Counted from the first letter of the stretch, positions 49,866-58,957 are shown. The stretch is DNA of 64,000 nucleotides from Peterkaempfera podocarpi (GCF_042466665.1 NZ_CP162102.1:5828001-5892000); one strand, 5' to 3'. Notes: a model not told the origin generated them from the sequence alone. Numbers and translations: made by a program.

Positions 49866-51193
49866 TGACCCCGCCCGCTGTCGCCGCGCCCGGTGCGCCG
49901 TGCCCCACCTGCTCGGCTCCGCTCGCCGATGACCTTCGCTTCGTGGTCTGGTGCCCCGCGTGCGAGTGGAATGTGGACCCCTTGGCCGGGTCCGTCGCCG
50001 ACGCCGATGGGCGGACCGCCCGCCGCAGGGCGCGGCGGCGGAAGGCCGAACGCGCCGTCGCCGAGCAGATGTACGCGGAGGCCGTGAAGGCCGCTGAGGC
50101 GGCGAGTCCTCGTCCGGCGCGCGGCCGGGCCTGGTCCGCCGCGATGGCCATCGCCGCACTGGTCCATCTGTCCACCGCAGTGGTGACCGTGACGTCCCTG
50201 TGGTGGCTGGCGACGGGGCCGGTGGTCCTCAGGGTGCTCGGCGTGCCGGGTCTGGCGCTTGCCGTGTTGCTCCGCCCTCGGCTCGGCCGTGTCCGGCGCG
50301 GCGACGAGTGGTCGCTGACCCGGGCGAAGGCACCGGCCCTCTACGGCCTCGCGGACCGGGTCGCCTCGGCGGCGGGAGCCCCGCCCGTGCACCTGATCCG
50401 CGCCACGGGGGAGTTCAATGCGTCCTACGGCAAGGTGGGGCTCAGACGGCGCCGTGTCCTGACCCTCGGCCTGCCGCTGTGGGAGATACTCACCCCCCAG
50501 GAGCGCATCGCCCTGCTGGCACACGAGTTCGGGCACGCCGTCAACGGTGACAACCGCCGGGGGCTGTGGCTCGACTCGGCGGTCCGTGGGCTTGTCGAGT
50601 GGCATCGGCTGACCCGTCCTGACCGCGGTGCCACATCGGGTTCCGGGCTCATCATGCTGATCGCGGGCTGGGTCGCCAATGCCGTGATGCTGGTGGTGCA
50701 CAAGGCCGTCGAGACAGTGCTGCTGACCCTGCACCGCTGCACCCTGCGTACCGGGCAGCAGGCCGAGTACCTGGCGGATCTGCTGGCCGTGCGGGTCGGC
50801 TCCGCGAACGCGACGCGGACCCTGCTGGAGTCCATGCTGCTCGGGGAGAGCGTGGAGGCGTTCTTCCACCGCAGGAGGTTCGCCCCGATGGTGAAGCGCC
50901 CGGCGAGTGCGGGTTCCCGGCCGACTCAGGATGCCGAGGTCTGGCGGGAGTTGCGTGAGTACCTGGACTCCCTCCCCGAGGCCGAACGTCGGCGGCGGCT
51001 CCGGTTGTCGGCACTGCGGATGGGGTCGGTGGACCGCACGCACCCGCCGACGTACCTGCGGGTGGCGCTGGTGGAGACCCGAGGTGCGCTGGAGGCGGAA
51101 GTCGTCGCTGATGAGGCCGAGACGGCAGCGGTGCAGAGCGAACTGGCGGGCCGGCGGGCTGCTGTGGTGGCCCTTCACACGGAATTCTGGTGA
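49865..51193 (+). CDS. M48 family membrane metalloprotease with zinc ribbon
   Basis: 442 residues. The zinc protease motif is HEFGHAVNGDN, with the third ligand Glu in the later segment QQAEYLADLLAVR. The first 45 residues hold a zinc ribbon (CPTCSAPL and CPACEWN), unlike HtpX proteins. Hydrophobic segments are at about 100-145 and 265-285. Charged helices at the C-terminus follow. It is the second M48 protease in the window, besides htpX. The zinc ribbon may regulate or bind nucleic acid or protein partners. The start at ATG 49865 is set by a promoter whose -10 covers an earlier ATG. Confidence 0.85.
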   Translation: MTPPAVAAPGAPCPTCSAPLADDLRFVVWCPACEWNVDPLAGSVADADGRTARRRARRRKAERAVAEQMYAEAVKAAEAASPRPARGRAWSAAMAIAALVHLSTAVVTVTSLWWLATGPVVLRVLGVPGLALAVLLRPRLGRVRRGDEWSLTRAKAPALYGLADRVASAAGAPPVHLIRATGEFNASYGKVGLRRRRVLTLGLPLWEILTPQERIALLAHEFGHAVNGDNRRGLWLDSAVRGLVEWHRLTRPDRGATSGSGLIMLIAGWVANAVMLVVHKAVETVLLTLHRCTLRTGQQAEYLADLLAVRVGSANATRTLLESMLLGESVEAFFHRRRFAPMVKRPASAGSRPTQDAEVWRELREYLDSLPEAERRRRLRLSALRMGSVDRTHPPTYLRVALVETRGALEAEVVADEAETAAVQSELAGRRAAVVALHTEFW

Positions 51194-51341
51194 GTTCCGG
51201 CGGCCCCGGGTCCCCTCGGCGCAGCGGCAGAGCACGGCCGCTCCCGCATCGGCCGAGCACACGGCCGCCGACCGGGGCCTCCGAGGTCAGGGCGACAAGG
51301 CGGAGGCACCAGCCGGCGGGGTTCTGTGACGGGGCGCGGTG

Positions 51342-51722
51342 TCAGTGGCGGACCCTGGCGGTGTAGGCGGGGATGCGGACCTGCTCGTCGTCCAGGCAGA
51401 CCCCGCCGGCCAGGTCGAAGCGCTGCTTCAGCAGCGGCGAGGCGACATACGGCCGCGAGCCCGCCGTGCCCAGCAGGCCCCGGGAGAGCACCTGGGCGCC
51501 GGTGAAGGGGTCCCGGTTGGCGATCGCGTACACCCGGTCGTGGCGGTCGCGGAAGACCGCGGCCTGGCCGCCGTCGGGGAGCAGCACCGCGACGCCGCGG
51601 CCGGGGGTCAGGTGCGACCAGTCGCAGACGGGGACCCAGGCTCCGCCGATCAGCAGCTCCACCCGGGCGGTGGTGGTGGCGACGGCGGTCGCGGTCGCGG
51701 CGACGGTGGGAGCGGTCATCAT
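51342..51722 (-). CDS. nirD: Nitrite reductase small subunit NirD
   Basis: 126 residues. NirD is a Rieske-fold protein that assists NADH-dependent nitrite reductase NirB; most bacterial NirD proteins, as here, lack the iron-sulphur ligands (no C-x-H pair is present at the expected position). Landmarks are VPVCDWSHLTPGRGVAVLL, IANRDPFTGAQVLSRG and ASPLLKQRFDLAGGVCL. The start at ATG 51722 overlaps the nirB stop (the stop TGA lies inside ATGATGACC), with GGAGG 7 nt upstream. The first 19 residues are an Ala/Thr-rich extension. Convergent with the M48 protease gene. Confidence 0.92.
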   Translation of the reverse strand: MMTAPTVAATATAVATTTARVELLIGGAWVPVCDWSHLTPGRGVAVLLPDGGQAAVFRDRHDRVYAIANRDPFTGAQVLSRGLLGTAGSRPYVASPLLKQRFDLAGGVCLDDEQVRIPAYTARVRH

Positions 51723-54343
51723 GAGCGGACCTCCAGGAGGGGGGTGTTGTCGGGGTCGAGTGAGCGGAGCAGGTCCTGCTCGGAGAAGAGGAGCTCCAGG
51801 TCGGGCTTGACCTGCTCCCGCTCCGGGACGAACTTCACCGTGGGGTCGGGCACTTCGGGCGCGTTGACGAAGGAGACGAAGCGGCGCAGCCGCTCGGGGT
51901 CGGCCAGTGTGGCGGCCCACTCGTCCTCGTACCTGGCGACATGGTTGGACATCAGCGCCTCCAGCTCGTCGCAGATCCCGAGCGAGTCCTCCACCACGAC
52001 CTCGCGGACGTGGTCCAGGCCGCCCTCGATCCGCTCCAGCCAGGCGGAGGTGCGCTCCAGCCGGTCCGCAGTGCGGATGTAGAACATCAGGAACCGGTCG
52101 ATCAGCCGGATCAGACCCTCGTCGTCCAGGTCCTGCGCCAGCAGGTCCGCGTGGCGGGGGTCGGCACCGCCGTTGCCGCCGACGTAGAGGTTCCAGCCGC
52201 CGGCGGTGGCGATCACGCCGAAGTCCTTGCCGCGGGCCTCGGCGCACTCGCGGGCGCACCCGGAGACCCCCGACTTCAGCTTGTGCGGGGAGCGCAGGCC
52301 GCGGTAGCGCAGCTCCAGCTGGATGGCCATCCGTACCGAGTCCTGCACCCCGTAGCGGCACCAGGTCGAGCCCACACAGGACTTCACGGTGCGCAGCGAC
52401 TTGCCGTACGCGTGGCCCGACTCGAAGCCGGCGTCCACCAGCCGCCCCCAGATCTGCGGCAGCTGGTCCACCCGGGCGCCGAAGAGGTCGATCCGCTGCC
52501 CACCGGTGATCTTGGTGTAGAGGCCGAAGTCCCGGGCGACCTCGCCGATCACGATCAGCTTCTGCGGGGTGATCTCCCCGCCGGGGATGCGCGGGACCAC
52601 CGAGTAGGACCCGTTCTTCTGCAGATTGGCCAGGAAGTGGTCGTTGGTGTCCTGCAGCGCCGCCTGCTCGCCGTCCAGGATGTGCACCGAGGCGTCCAGC
52701 TCCGGGGCCAGGCTGGCGATGATGGAGCCGACGGTGGGCTTGCAGACCTCACAGCCCTCGCCGTTGCGGGCGCCCTCGCGGCCGTAGCCCTCCAGCAGCT
52801 GGGCATGACTGGCGACACCGGCCACCCGGACGATCTCGTACAGCTCGGCGCGGGTGTGGGCGAAGCAGGGGCAGAGGCCCTTGTCGACGGCGACGCCGGA
52901 CGCCTCCAGCTCCTCGTTGACGATGGTGCCCAGCAGCTTGACGCAGGAGCCGCAGCCGGTGCCGGCCTTGGTGCACTTCTTCACCTCGGGCACCGTGCTG
53001 CAGCTGTGCTCGGCGACGGCGGAGCGGACGGTGCCCTTGGTGACGTTGTGGCAGTTGCAGACCACCGCGGCGTCCGGCAGTGCCGAGGACCCCAGCGACA
53101 CCGGGCCGCCCAGCCCGGCGGGCAGCACCAGTGCCTCCGGTGGTGCGGGGAGCGGATTTCCGGTGCCCGCCAGCGGGCGCAGCGACATATAGGCGTCGGC
53201 GTCACCGACCAGGATGCCGCCGAGCAGCGCCCCCTCCGCGGTGACCACCAGCTTCTTGTAGACCCCGGAGCGGGAGTCGGAGTACACGACCTCCAGGGCG
53301 CCCTCGGTGGTGGCGAAGGCGTCGCCGAAGCTGGCGACGTCCACACCCAGCAGCTTCAGCTTGGTGGAGAGGTCGGCGCCGGTGAAGGTCCGCACCTCGC
53401 CCGCCAGCTGGGCGGCGACCGCCTGCGCCATCTCGTAGCCGGGGGCCACCAGGCCGTAGACCCGGCCGTCGCCGGCCAGCGCGCACTCACCGATGGCGAA
53501 GACCCGCTCGTCGGTGACGGTCCGGCAGTTCTCGTCCACCCGGATGCCGCCGCGCTCGCCGACCTCCAGGCCGCAGTCGCGGGCCAGCTGGTCGCGGGGC
53601 CGGACACCGGCGGAGAAGACCACCATGTCGACGGCGAGTTCGGAGCCGTCGGTGAAGGACATCCCGGCGGCGGCGCCCGCGGCGTCCACCGAGACCGCCT
53701 TGGTGCCCACCCCGGTGTGCACCACCACGCCCATCTCCTCGATGGTGCGCCGCAGCGCCTCGCCGCCGCCGTCGTCCACCTGCACCGGCATCAGCCGCGG
53801 GGCGAACTCCACGACGTGCGTCTGCAGCCCCAGGCCCTGGAGCGCGCCCGCCGCCTCCAGTCCCAGCAGGCCGCCGCCGACCACCGCGCCCACCCGGGCG
53901 CCCCTGGCGTACTCCTCGATGGCCAGCAGGTCCTCGATGGTGCGGTAGACGAAGCAGCCTGCGGCGTCCCTGCCCTCCACCGGCGGCACGAACGGGTACG
54001 AGCCGGTGGCCAGCACCAGGGTGTCGTAGCGGAACTCGCGCCCGGAGCGGGCCGTCACGGTGCGTGCGGTGCGGTCCACGGCCACCGCGGGGTCGCCGAG
54101 GTGGACCTCGTAGCCGTGCCGCTCGGCGAAGCCGGCCTCGCCCATCAGCAGGTCCTCCGGGGTGCGGCCGGAGAAGTACGAGGTCAGCTGGACGCGGTCA
54201 TAGGCGGCACGCGGCTCCTCGGCGAGCACGACCACGCGGAGGTCGGCCGCGGCGCCGTTCTCGGCCAGGGCCTCCAGAAAGCGGTGGCCGACCATGCCGT
54301 ACCCGACCAGGAGGACGGTGGGCTTCTCGGTGCTGTCGGTCAT
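51719..54343 (-). CDS. nirB: Assimilatory nitrite reductase (NADH) large subunit NirB
   Basis: 874 residues. Reduces nitrite to ammonia in six electrons using NADH. The N-terminal FAD/NAD part has VLLVGYGMVGHRFLEALAE and GGLLGLEAAGAL. A bacterioferritin-like [2Fe-2S] domain follows near 420-480 with CNCHNVT and CTKAGTGCGSC. The C-terminal sirohaem/4Fe-4S module has CVGSTWCRYG and SGCARECAEARG. All four cluster cysteines are present, so the enzyme looks complete. It needs sirohaem, for which the CbiX-like chelatase in this window may provide iron insertion. Upstream lies a GlnR-like box. Confidence 0.95.
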   Translation of the reverse strand: MTDSTEKPTVLLVGYGMVGHRFLEALAENGAAADLRVVVLAEEPRAAYDRVQLTSYFSGRTPEDLLMGEAGFAERHGYEVHLGDPAVAVDRTARTVTARSGREFRYDTLVLATGSYPFVPPVEGRDAAGCFVYRTIEDLLAIEEYARGARVGAVVGGGLLGLEAAGALQGLGLQTHVVEFAPRLMPVQVDDGGGEALRRTIEEMGVVVHTGVGTKAVSVDAAGAAAGMSFTDGSELAVDMVVFSAGVRPRDQLARDCGLEVGERGGIRVDENCRTVTDERVFAIGECALAGDGRVYGLVAPGYEMAQAVAAQLAGEVRTFTGADLSTKLKLLGVDVASFGDAFATTEGALEVVYSDSRSGVYKKLVVTAEGALLGGILVGDADAYMSLRPLAGTGNPLPAPPEALVLPAGLGGPVSLGSSALPDAAVVCNCHNVTKGTVRSAVAEHSCSTVPEVKKCTKAGTGCGSCVKLLGTIVNEELEASGVAVDKGLCPCFAHTRAELYEIVRVAGVASHAQLLEGYGREGARNGEGCEVCKPTVGSIIASLAPELDASVHILDGEQAALQDTNDHFLANLQKNGSYSVVPRIPGGEITPQKLIVIGEVARDFGLYTKITGGQRIDLFGARVDQLPQIWGRLVDAGFESGHAYGKSLRTVKSCVGSTWCRYGVQDSVRMAIQLELRYRGLRSPHKLKSGVSGCARECAEARGKDFGVIATAGGWNLYVGGNGGADPRHADLLAQDLDDEGLIRLIDRFLMFYIRTADRLERTSAWLERIEGGLDHVREVVVEDSLGICDELEALMSNHVARYEDEWAATLADPERLRRFVSFVNAPEVPDPTVKFVPEREQVKPDLELLFSEQDLLRSLDPDNTPLLEVRS

Positions 54344-54729
54344 CAGGCGGTCCCTCCGTGGATGGTGCTGTGGGCGGTTCCGTGCGTGGTGCCGTGGGTG
54401 GTGATCAGATGCAGCGGGTGGGCGCGCAGCGGCTCGTCGCCCTGCCAGGCGTGGGCCACCCCGACCCCCCGCCGCACCACCGGGCCGTGCGGCACCGGCG
54501 GCAGTGCCACCACCTCGGGGGCCCAGCGCCCCGCCGGCACCTCGGCCGGCAGCACCCGGTTGTAGCCGGGGTGCGCCTCCTCGCCCAGTACGGTCACCTG
54601 GTGTCCGCCGCCCGGCATTCCGGCCGGTTGCTGCGCCGGCCGGTGCCCGGCCATGCCGCCGCCGACCACGACCACCCGGCGGGGTGCGCCGGGGCGGCGC
54701 TCGCTGCGGAGGCTCGGGTCCGTGGTCAT
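54343..54729 (-). pseudogene. FAD-dependent oxidoreductase remnant upstream of nirB
   Basis: 128 residues. The N-terminus RRVVVVGGGMAGHRPAQQ and the PGYNRVLPAEVPAGRWAPEVVALP segment match the first 80 residues of the FAD-dependent oxidoreductases (about 400-450 residues) that commonly precede nirB in Streptomyces. After about residue 85 the family pattern ends in low-complexity HGTTHGTAH repeats and the stop overlaps the nirB ATG. The second dinucleotide-binding domain and C-terminal domain are missing. I infer an internal deletion, leaving a fragment. It could still be translated and couple to nirB. Confidence 0.65.
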
Positions 54730-54751
54730 GGAATGAGCTTCCGACGTGGGT

Positions 54752-54789
54752 GTTTCCCGTCAGGTTCGCTGCTGTTTCGGCAGCGGAAC
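54752..54789 (-). promoter_or_regulatory. GlnR-like box upstream of the nir operon
   Basis: Four pentamers occur at 11-bp spacing: GTTTC (54752), GGTTC (54763), GTTTC (54774), GGAAC (54785), separated by exactly 6 nt each. Read on the minus strand this gives GTTCC, GAAAC, GAACC, GAAAC. The GlnR box is gTnAC-n6-GaAAC repeated twice, so both b-half sites match fully and the a-half sites only partly. GlnR control of nirB is known in Streptomyces. Confidence 0.6.
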
Positions 54790-54902
54790 GGTGACCTCAG
54801 CGTCCAGGGGACTCACCTGTGAGCGTCAGACGGTGTGAACTGCCGCCGGTGGATAGCATCGGCCCCGGGTCAGGATCCGACCCGTAGAGCGAGGGGACCG
54901 CC

Positions 54903-55481
54903 ATGGGAACGGCCGACGGGGTGGACAACGCCCCGCAGGACCACGAGAGCATCGTCGACATCACGCCGCAGGCGGAGGACGAGCGCGGTCCGGGAGCCGG
55001 CGACAACCGCTGGACGGGGCCGCTGCTGGTGATCGGCGTCCCCCTCGCCCTGGTGGCCGCGGGTTTTGTGGCGCTGTCCCATGTGCTCTCCGCGCCGGAC
55101 GACTTCCCCGCGAGCGACTCGCGGGCCTGTCCGGGCAGCGTGCAGCCGCTGGAGCCGCTGGAGGTCCAGCTCGGGCTGCATCTGCCGGAGGGCGCGCGGG
55201 ATGTGCACTACCGGACCAATGCGGCCGGCGACCTGCCGGAGCTGGCGATCTCCTTCCGGATGCCGTCCGCCGCCGCGGACGAGGCCCTGGAGGAGTACGG
55301 CCTCACCCAGGACCCCGCATCGGACGGCGTCTATCCGGTCGGGCCCCCCTGCGGACCCGTGGACAGCGGAACCGCGAGCGCGTGGTGGGGCTCCCTGCGG
55401 AGCTCGCCGCGTCCGGTCCGTGCGCTCGTCACCCGCTCCCAGGGGCCCCTGGTGCAGGTGTCGATGTCCATCGACGGCTGA
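54903..55481 (+). CDS. Membrane-anchored hypothetical protein
   Basis: 192 residues. A cytoplasmic acidic N-terminus (about 36 residues) precedes a single membrane segment (WTGPLLVIGVPLALVAAGFVALS, about 37-59) and an extracytoplasmic domain of about 130 residues. That domain contains two cysteines likely to pair (ACPGSV, GPPCGP) and a strand-rich region (LPELAISFRMPS). No known domain is recognised. The ATG at 54903 follows GAGGGGA. It is divergent from the nir operon across 173 bp and converges with an ABC exporter; the stops are 3 bp apart. Confidence 0.6.
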   Translation: MGTADGVDNAPQDHESIVDITPQAEDERGPGAGDNRWTGPLLVIGVPLALVAAGFVALSHVLSAPDDFPASDSRACPGSVQPLEPLEVQLGLHLPEGARDVHYRTNAAGDLPELAISFRMPSAAADEALEEYGLTQDPASDGVYPVGPPCGPVDSGTASAWWGSLRSSPRPVRALVTRSQGPLVQVSMSIDG

Positions 55482-55484
55482 CCC

Positions 55485-57260
55485 TCAGGCAGAGCGGGCC
55501 CCCTGGGCCGACTGGAGGCCCGCGTACGCCCCGCCCCGGCGCAGCAGCTCCTCATGGGTGCCCACCTCGGTGATCCGGCCGTCGTCCAGCACCACGATGC
55601 GGTCGGCGCCGCGGATGGTGGAGAGCCGGTGGGCCACCACAAAGACCGTGCGGCCGTGCACCAGCCTGGCCAGCGCCTGCTGCACCAGCGCCTCGGAGTG
55701 GGTGTCCAGCGCGGAGGTGGCCTCGTCCAGCACCAGCACCCGCGGGTCGCGGATCAGTGCCCGGGCGATGGCCAGCCGCTGCTTCTGGCCGCCCGACAGC
55801 CGGGCGCCGCGCTCCCCGACCACGGTGTCCAGGCCGTCCGGCAGGCGGTCGATGAACTCCATGGCGTTGGCGTCCCGCAGTGCGGCGCGCACCCGCTCCT
55901 CGGGGACGTCCGGCATGCCGTAGCCGACATTGGCCCGGATGGTGCCCTCGAAGAGGATCGACTCCTGCGGCACCACCGACAGGAACCGCCGGTAGCTGCG
56001 CAGGTCCAGCGTCTCCATGTCGGCGCCGTCCAGCAGGATCCGGCCCTCGGTGGGGCGCAGGAAGCCGATCACCAGGTTGAGCGCGGTGGACTTGCCGGCG
56101 CCCGAGGGGCCCACCAGGGCGATGGTCTCCCCGGGCCGCACCGAGAGGGTGAAGTCCCGGATCGAGTGCCGCTCCGCCTCCCCGTAGGCGTAGCCCACGC
56201 CCTGGAAGTCCACCCGTCCGCGAACGCCGGTCACCTCGGCCTTGCCCGCGTTCTGCTCCAGGTCGGGGGCCTCCAGCACCTCACCGGCCGACCGCACCGA
56301 CTCCAGGCCCTTGCTGATCACCGGGGTGAGCCCCATCAGGGTGGTGACCGCGGCGGTCAGCGAGGAGAAGTAGGCGCTGAGCATCACCACATCGCCGGGG
56401 GTGACGGCCAGCCAGCCGTAGTACGCGGCCAGCGCCGACCCGGCCAGGCAGCCCACCCCCAGCGCATTGAGCATGATCCAGGCCAGCGCGCCGAACTGCC
56501 CGTTGAGGCGGTCCAGCCGCAGCCCCGCCGTCAGCACCTGCCGCAGAGTGCCGTCCACCCGGCGCAGTGCGGTGTGCTCCAGCCCGTGCGCCCGGGTGAT
56601 CGGGATCAGCGTGGTCATCTCGCTCACCCGCGAGGAGAGCTGCTCGACCTCCTGGCGGAAGGACTCGTTGTACGCCCGCAGCCGCCCGCGCAGCCACATC
56701 ACCAGCGCGGACGCCGCCGGGACGACCACCAGGAAGACCGGCAGGAAGGCGGGGGTGCGCACACCGATCACCACCAGCGCCCCGGCGAGCGTGGCCAGTG
56801 CGGACAGGCCCAGGTCGCCGGTCTGCTGGAAGGCCTGCTCCACGCTCTCCACATCGCGGATCACCTTGGTCTGCAGCACGCCCGCGCTGACCCTGGAGTG
56901 GTAGCCGATGGACAGCTGCTGCATGCGGTGGCAGAGCGCGGAGCGCATCCGGTTGCCCATCCGCCGGGCGCTGCCGTACCAGCAGCGGATGTAGAGCAGC
57001 TGGAAGGGGTAGTTGAGCACCAGCATCACCAGCAGCAGCCCGGCACCGAACCAGAGGCCGCCGATGGACCGGTGCTGCACCACCACGTCGATCACATTGG
57101 CGGTGATCAGCGGGGTGAGCCAGGTGGGGCTGTGCTTGACCAGGAACGCCAGCGCGGCGAGTGCCAGCCGCCGGCGGTCCTCGTGGAGCAGATAGACGAG
57201 GGTGCGGACGGGGTGCTCGCCGCGGTAGCGGTGGTCCAGAGGTCCCTGCGGCAGCGCCAT
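55485..57260 (-). CDS. ABC exporter, fused membrane and ATPase domains
   Basis: 591 residues. N-terminal six-helix exporter domain (about residues 20-310) followed by an ATPase domain. Walker A is GPSGAGKSTAL, signature LSGGQKQR, Walker B VLVLDEATSALDT, and switch VVAHRLSTIR. A half transporter must dimerise. No peptidase or substrate-processing domain is fused. The substrate is not indicated; no biosynthetic or resistance gene is adjacent. I chose ATG 57260 (MALPQGPLDH), preceded by CAGGAG 10 nt upstream; the frame has an earlier ATG at 57350 without one. Confidence 0.9.
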   Translation of the reverse strand: MALPQGPLDHRYRGEHPVRTLVYLLHEDRRRLALAALAFLVKHSPTWLTPLITANVIDVVVQHRSIGGLWFGAGLLLVMLVLNYPFQLLYIRCWYGSARRMGNRMRSALCHRMQQLSIGYHSRVSAGVLQTKVIRDVESVEQAFQQTGDLGLSALATLAGALVVIGVRTPAFLPVFLVVVPAASALVMWLRGRLRAYNESFRQEVEQLSSRVSEMTTLIPITRAHGLEHTALRRVDGTLRQVLTAGLRLDRLNGQFGALAWIMLNALGVGCLAGSALAAYYGWLAVTPGDVVMLSAYFSSLTAAVTTLMGLTPVISKGLESVRSAGEVLEAPDLEQNAGKAEVTGVRGRVDFQGVGYAYGEAERHSIRDFTLSVRPGETIALVGPSGAGKSTALNLVIGFLRPTEGRILLDGADMETLDLRSYRRFLSVVPQESILFEGTIRANVGYGMPDVPEERVRAALRDANAMEFIDRLPDGLDTVVGERGARLSGGQKQRLAIARALIRDPRVLVLDEATSALDTHSEALVQQALARLVHGRTVFVVAHRLSTIRGADRIVVLDDGRITEVGTHEELLRRGGAYAGLQSAQGARSA

Positions 57261-57379
57261 GATCGGGAGACTCCTGAAGTGCGGTGTGCGGGCGGGGGGG
57301 TCGGGGACGATTCCGTAAGTCGGCACATATCTTCCCAGAGGCCCTTTCACCCCTGCACCGGGTTTCCCTTCGGGAGGGC

Positions 57380-58660
57380 TCAGCCCGGCAGGCCGGTCTC
57401 CAGCTCCAGCAGCTCCCGGACGGTCTGCCGGCGGCGGATCAGCCGGGTGTCGGCACCGTCCAGCAGCACCTCGGGGATCAGCGGCCGGGAGTTGTAGTTG
57501 GAGGACATGCTGGCCCCGTACGCCCCGGTGTCATGGAAGACCACCAGATCGCCGATCTCCGCCCAGGGCAGCGGCACCGGCTGGACCTCACCGGCCGCAG
57601 TCTGGGTGAACACATCGCCGGACTCGCACAGCGGCCCGGCCAGCACGGTGTCCAGCACCGCCGAGTCGCGCACCTCCCCGGCCGGGGACAGCACCGACAC
57701 CTGGTGGCTGCTGCCGTACATGGCGGGCCGCATCAGGTCGTTGAAGCCGGCGTCCACCAGCACGAAGTGGTTGCCGCCCATCGGCTTGCGGGCCTGCACC
57801 TCCGCCGCCAGCACCCCGGAACCGGCGACCAGGAAGCGGCCCGGTTCGATCTCCAGCCGCACCGGGTGGCCGAGTTCGGAGACCAGCTCCTGCCGGGCGG
57901 CGTCCCACAGCCGGAAGTACCGGTCGGTGTCCAGCTCGGGGTCGCCGGGCGCGTACGGCACCGAGAGACCGCCGCCCGCCGAGATGGCGCGCACATCCCG
58001 GCCGGTCAGCCTGACCTGCTTGACCATGGTCTCGCAGACCTGCTCGAGGTGTCCGTAGTCCGCCCCGGAGCCGATGTGCATATGGAGGCCGACCAGGTCC
58101 AGCCGGTGGCGGTCCACCAGCTCCAGGCTCTCGGCGAGATGCTCGTGCCAGATGCCGTGCTTGCTGTGCTCGCCGCCGGTGTTGGTCTTGCGGCTGTGGC
58201 CGTGGCCGAAGCCGGGGTTGATCCGGATCCACACCGGGTGGCCGGGTGCCGCCCGGCCGATCTGCTCCAGCATCTGCGGGGAGCCGGCGTTCACCGGGAC
58301 CCCCAGCTCCACCACGCGGCGCAGCGTGGACCGGCCCAGCACATCGGCGGTGAGGACCACCGGCTGCTCCGGGCCGCCCGGGACGTACCCGGCGGCGAGT
58401 GCCCGCTCCAGCTCGCCCTCCGACACCGCGTCGACCAGCACCCCCTCCTCCCGCATCAGCCGCAGGACATGGATGTTGGAGCAGGCCTTCTGGGCGAAGC
58501 GGATCACGTCGAACCGGCGCAGCCGGGTGATCTGGGAACGGATCCGGGCTGCGTCGTACACCCACAGCGGGGTCCCGTGGCGCTCTGCCGCACCGGCGAT
58601 CCGGGAGGCCTGGAGCGCCCCTGTGAGCTCACCGGTGCCCGAGCTGGGGACAGTGGTCAT
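57380..58660 (-). CDS. lysA: Diaminopimelate decarboxylase
   Basis: 426 residues. PLP enzyme of fold type III that makes lysine from meso-diaminopimelate. The PLP Lys lies in VIRFAQKACSN (about 58), the glycine-rich phosphate site is SAGGGLSVPY, and the catalytic Cys region is AGPLCESGDVF. The FAQKACSNIHVLRLMREEG form resembles the enterobacterial LysA more than the argS-linked enzyme of Streptomyces. Its context here (ABC exporter, no threonine or arginine genes) implies that it is not the housekeeping copy, but that copy lies outside this window. It may instead serve a specialised metabolite. AAGGAG precedes the ATG. Confidence 0.85.
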   Translation of the reverse strand: MTTVPSSGTGELTGALQASRIAGAAERHGTPLWVYDAARIRSQITRLRRFDVIRFAQKACSNIHVLRLMREEGVLVDAVSEGELERALAAGYVPGGPEQPVVLTADVLGRSTLRRVVELGVPVNAGSPQMLEQIGRAAPGHPVWIRINPGFGHGHSRKTNTGGEHSKHGIWHEHLAESLELVDRHRLDLVGLHMHIGSGADYGHLEQVCETMVKQVRLTGRDVRAISAGGGLSVPYAPGDPELDTDRYFRLWDAARQELVSELGHPVRLEIEPGRFLVAGSGVLAAEVQARKPMGGNHFVLVDAGFNDLMRPAMYGSSHQVSVLSPAGEVRDSAVLDTVLAGPLCESGDVFTQTAAGEVQPVPLPWAEIGDLVVFHDTGAYGASMSSNYNSRPLIPEVLLDGADTRLIRRRQTVRELLELETGLPG

Positions 58661-58683
58661 CGAGAACTCCTTGTGTGGACACC

Positions 58684-58704
58684 CCCGCCTTCAGACCGGG
58701 GGCG
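58684..58704 (-). other. Short hairpin before the decarboxylase gene
   Basis: CCCCCG (58684-58689) and CGGGGG (58699-58704) can pair with a 9-nt loop, just upstream of the AAGGAG site. It could reduce expression or be the end of an upstream transcript. A lysine riboswitch was looked for in the 290 nt upstream of the start and not recognised. Confidence 0.4.
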
Positions 58705-58957
58705 GAAACCCATCCTTGGACCGGCCCCGATCCTGCTGCACTCCGGGCGGGATCCGCCGGGCTGTCCGCAGGGCGGACGGCGACCGCACGGATCGCGCCG
58801 ATTCGCCTTCCACAGACATGAGCTGACGGATCGTCGTATCGGCGCGGCGAAGGATCACGTCCTCCAGCGGGAACGGCAGCCCCCGGTCGAGACCGAAGGC
58901 CCCGCCGTGTGCGGCCGCCATACCGTGCAGTGTGCGTCGGGGCTGTTTCACCGCCAC
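58691..58957 (-). CDS. Possible small protein, unknown
   Basis: 88 residues starting GTG 58957, with GGGGG just before it. The first 45 residues have moderate codon bias (LHGMAAAHGGAFGLDRGLPF, then LEDVILRRADTTIRQLMSVE), but later codons lose it. The stop falls inside the hairpin before the decarboxylase gene. I cannot name a family. It may be a decayed gene, or a chance frame in an otherwise empty 450-bp region. Confidence 0.25.
   Translation of the reverse strand: MAVKQPRRTLHGMAAAHGGAFGLDRGLPFPLEDVILRRADTTIRQLMSVEGESARSVRSPSALRTARRIPPGVQQDRGRSKDGFPPPV

Noticed and set aside
58661..58957. Lysine riboswitch upstream of the decarboxylase
   Set aside because: The long conserved helices and core motifs of the lysine riboswitch were not recognised; only a short hairpin is seen.
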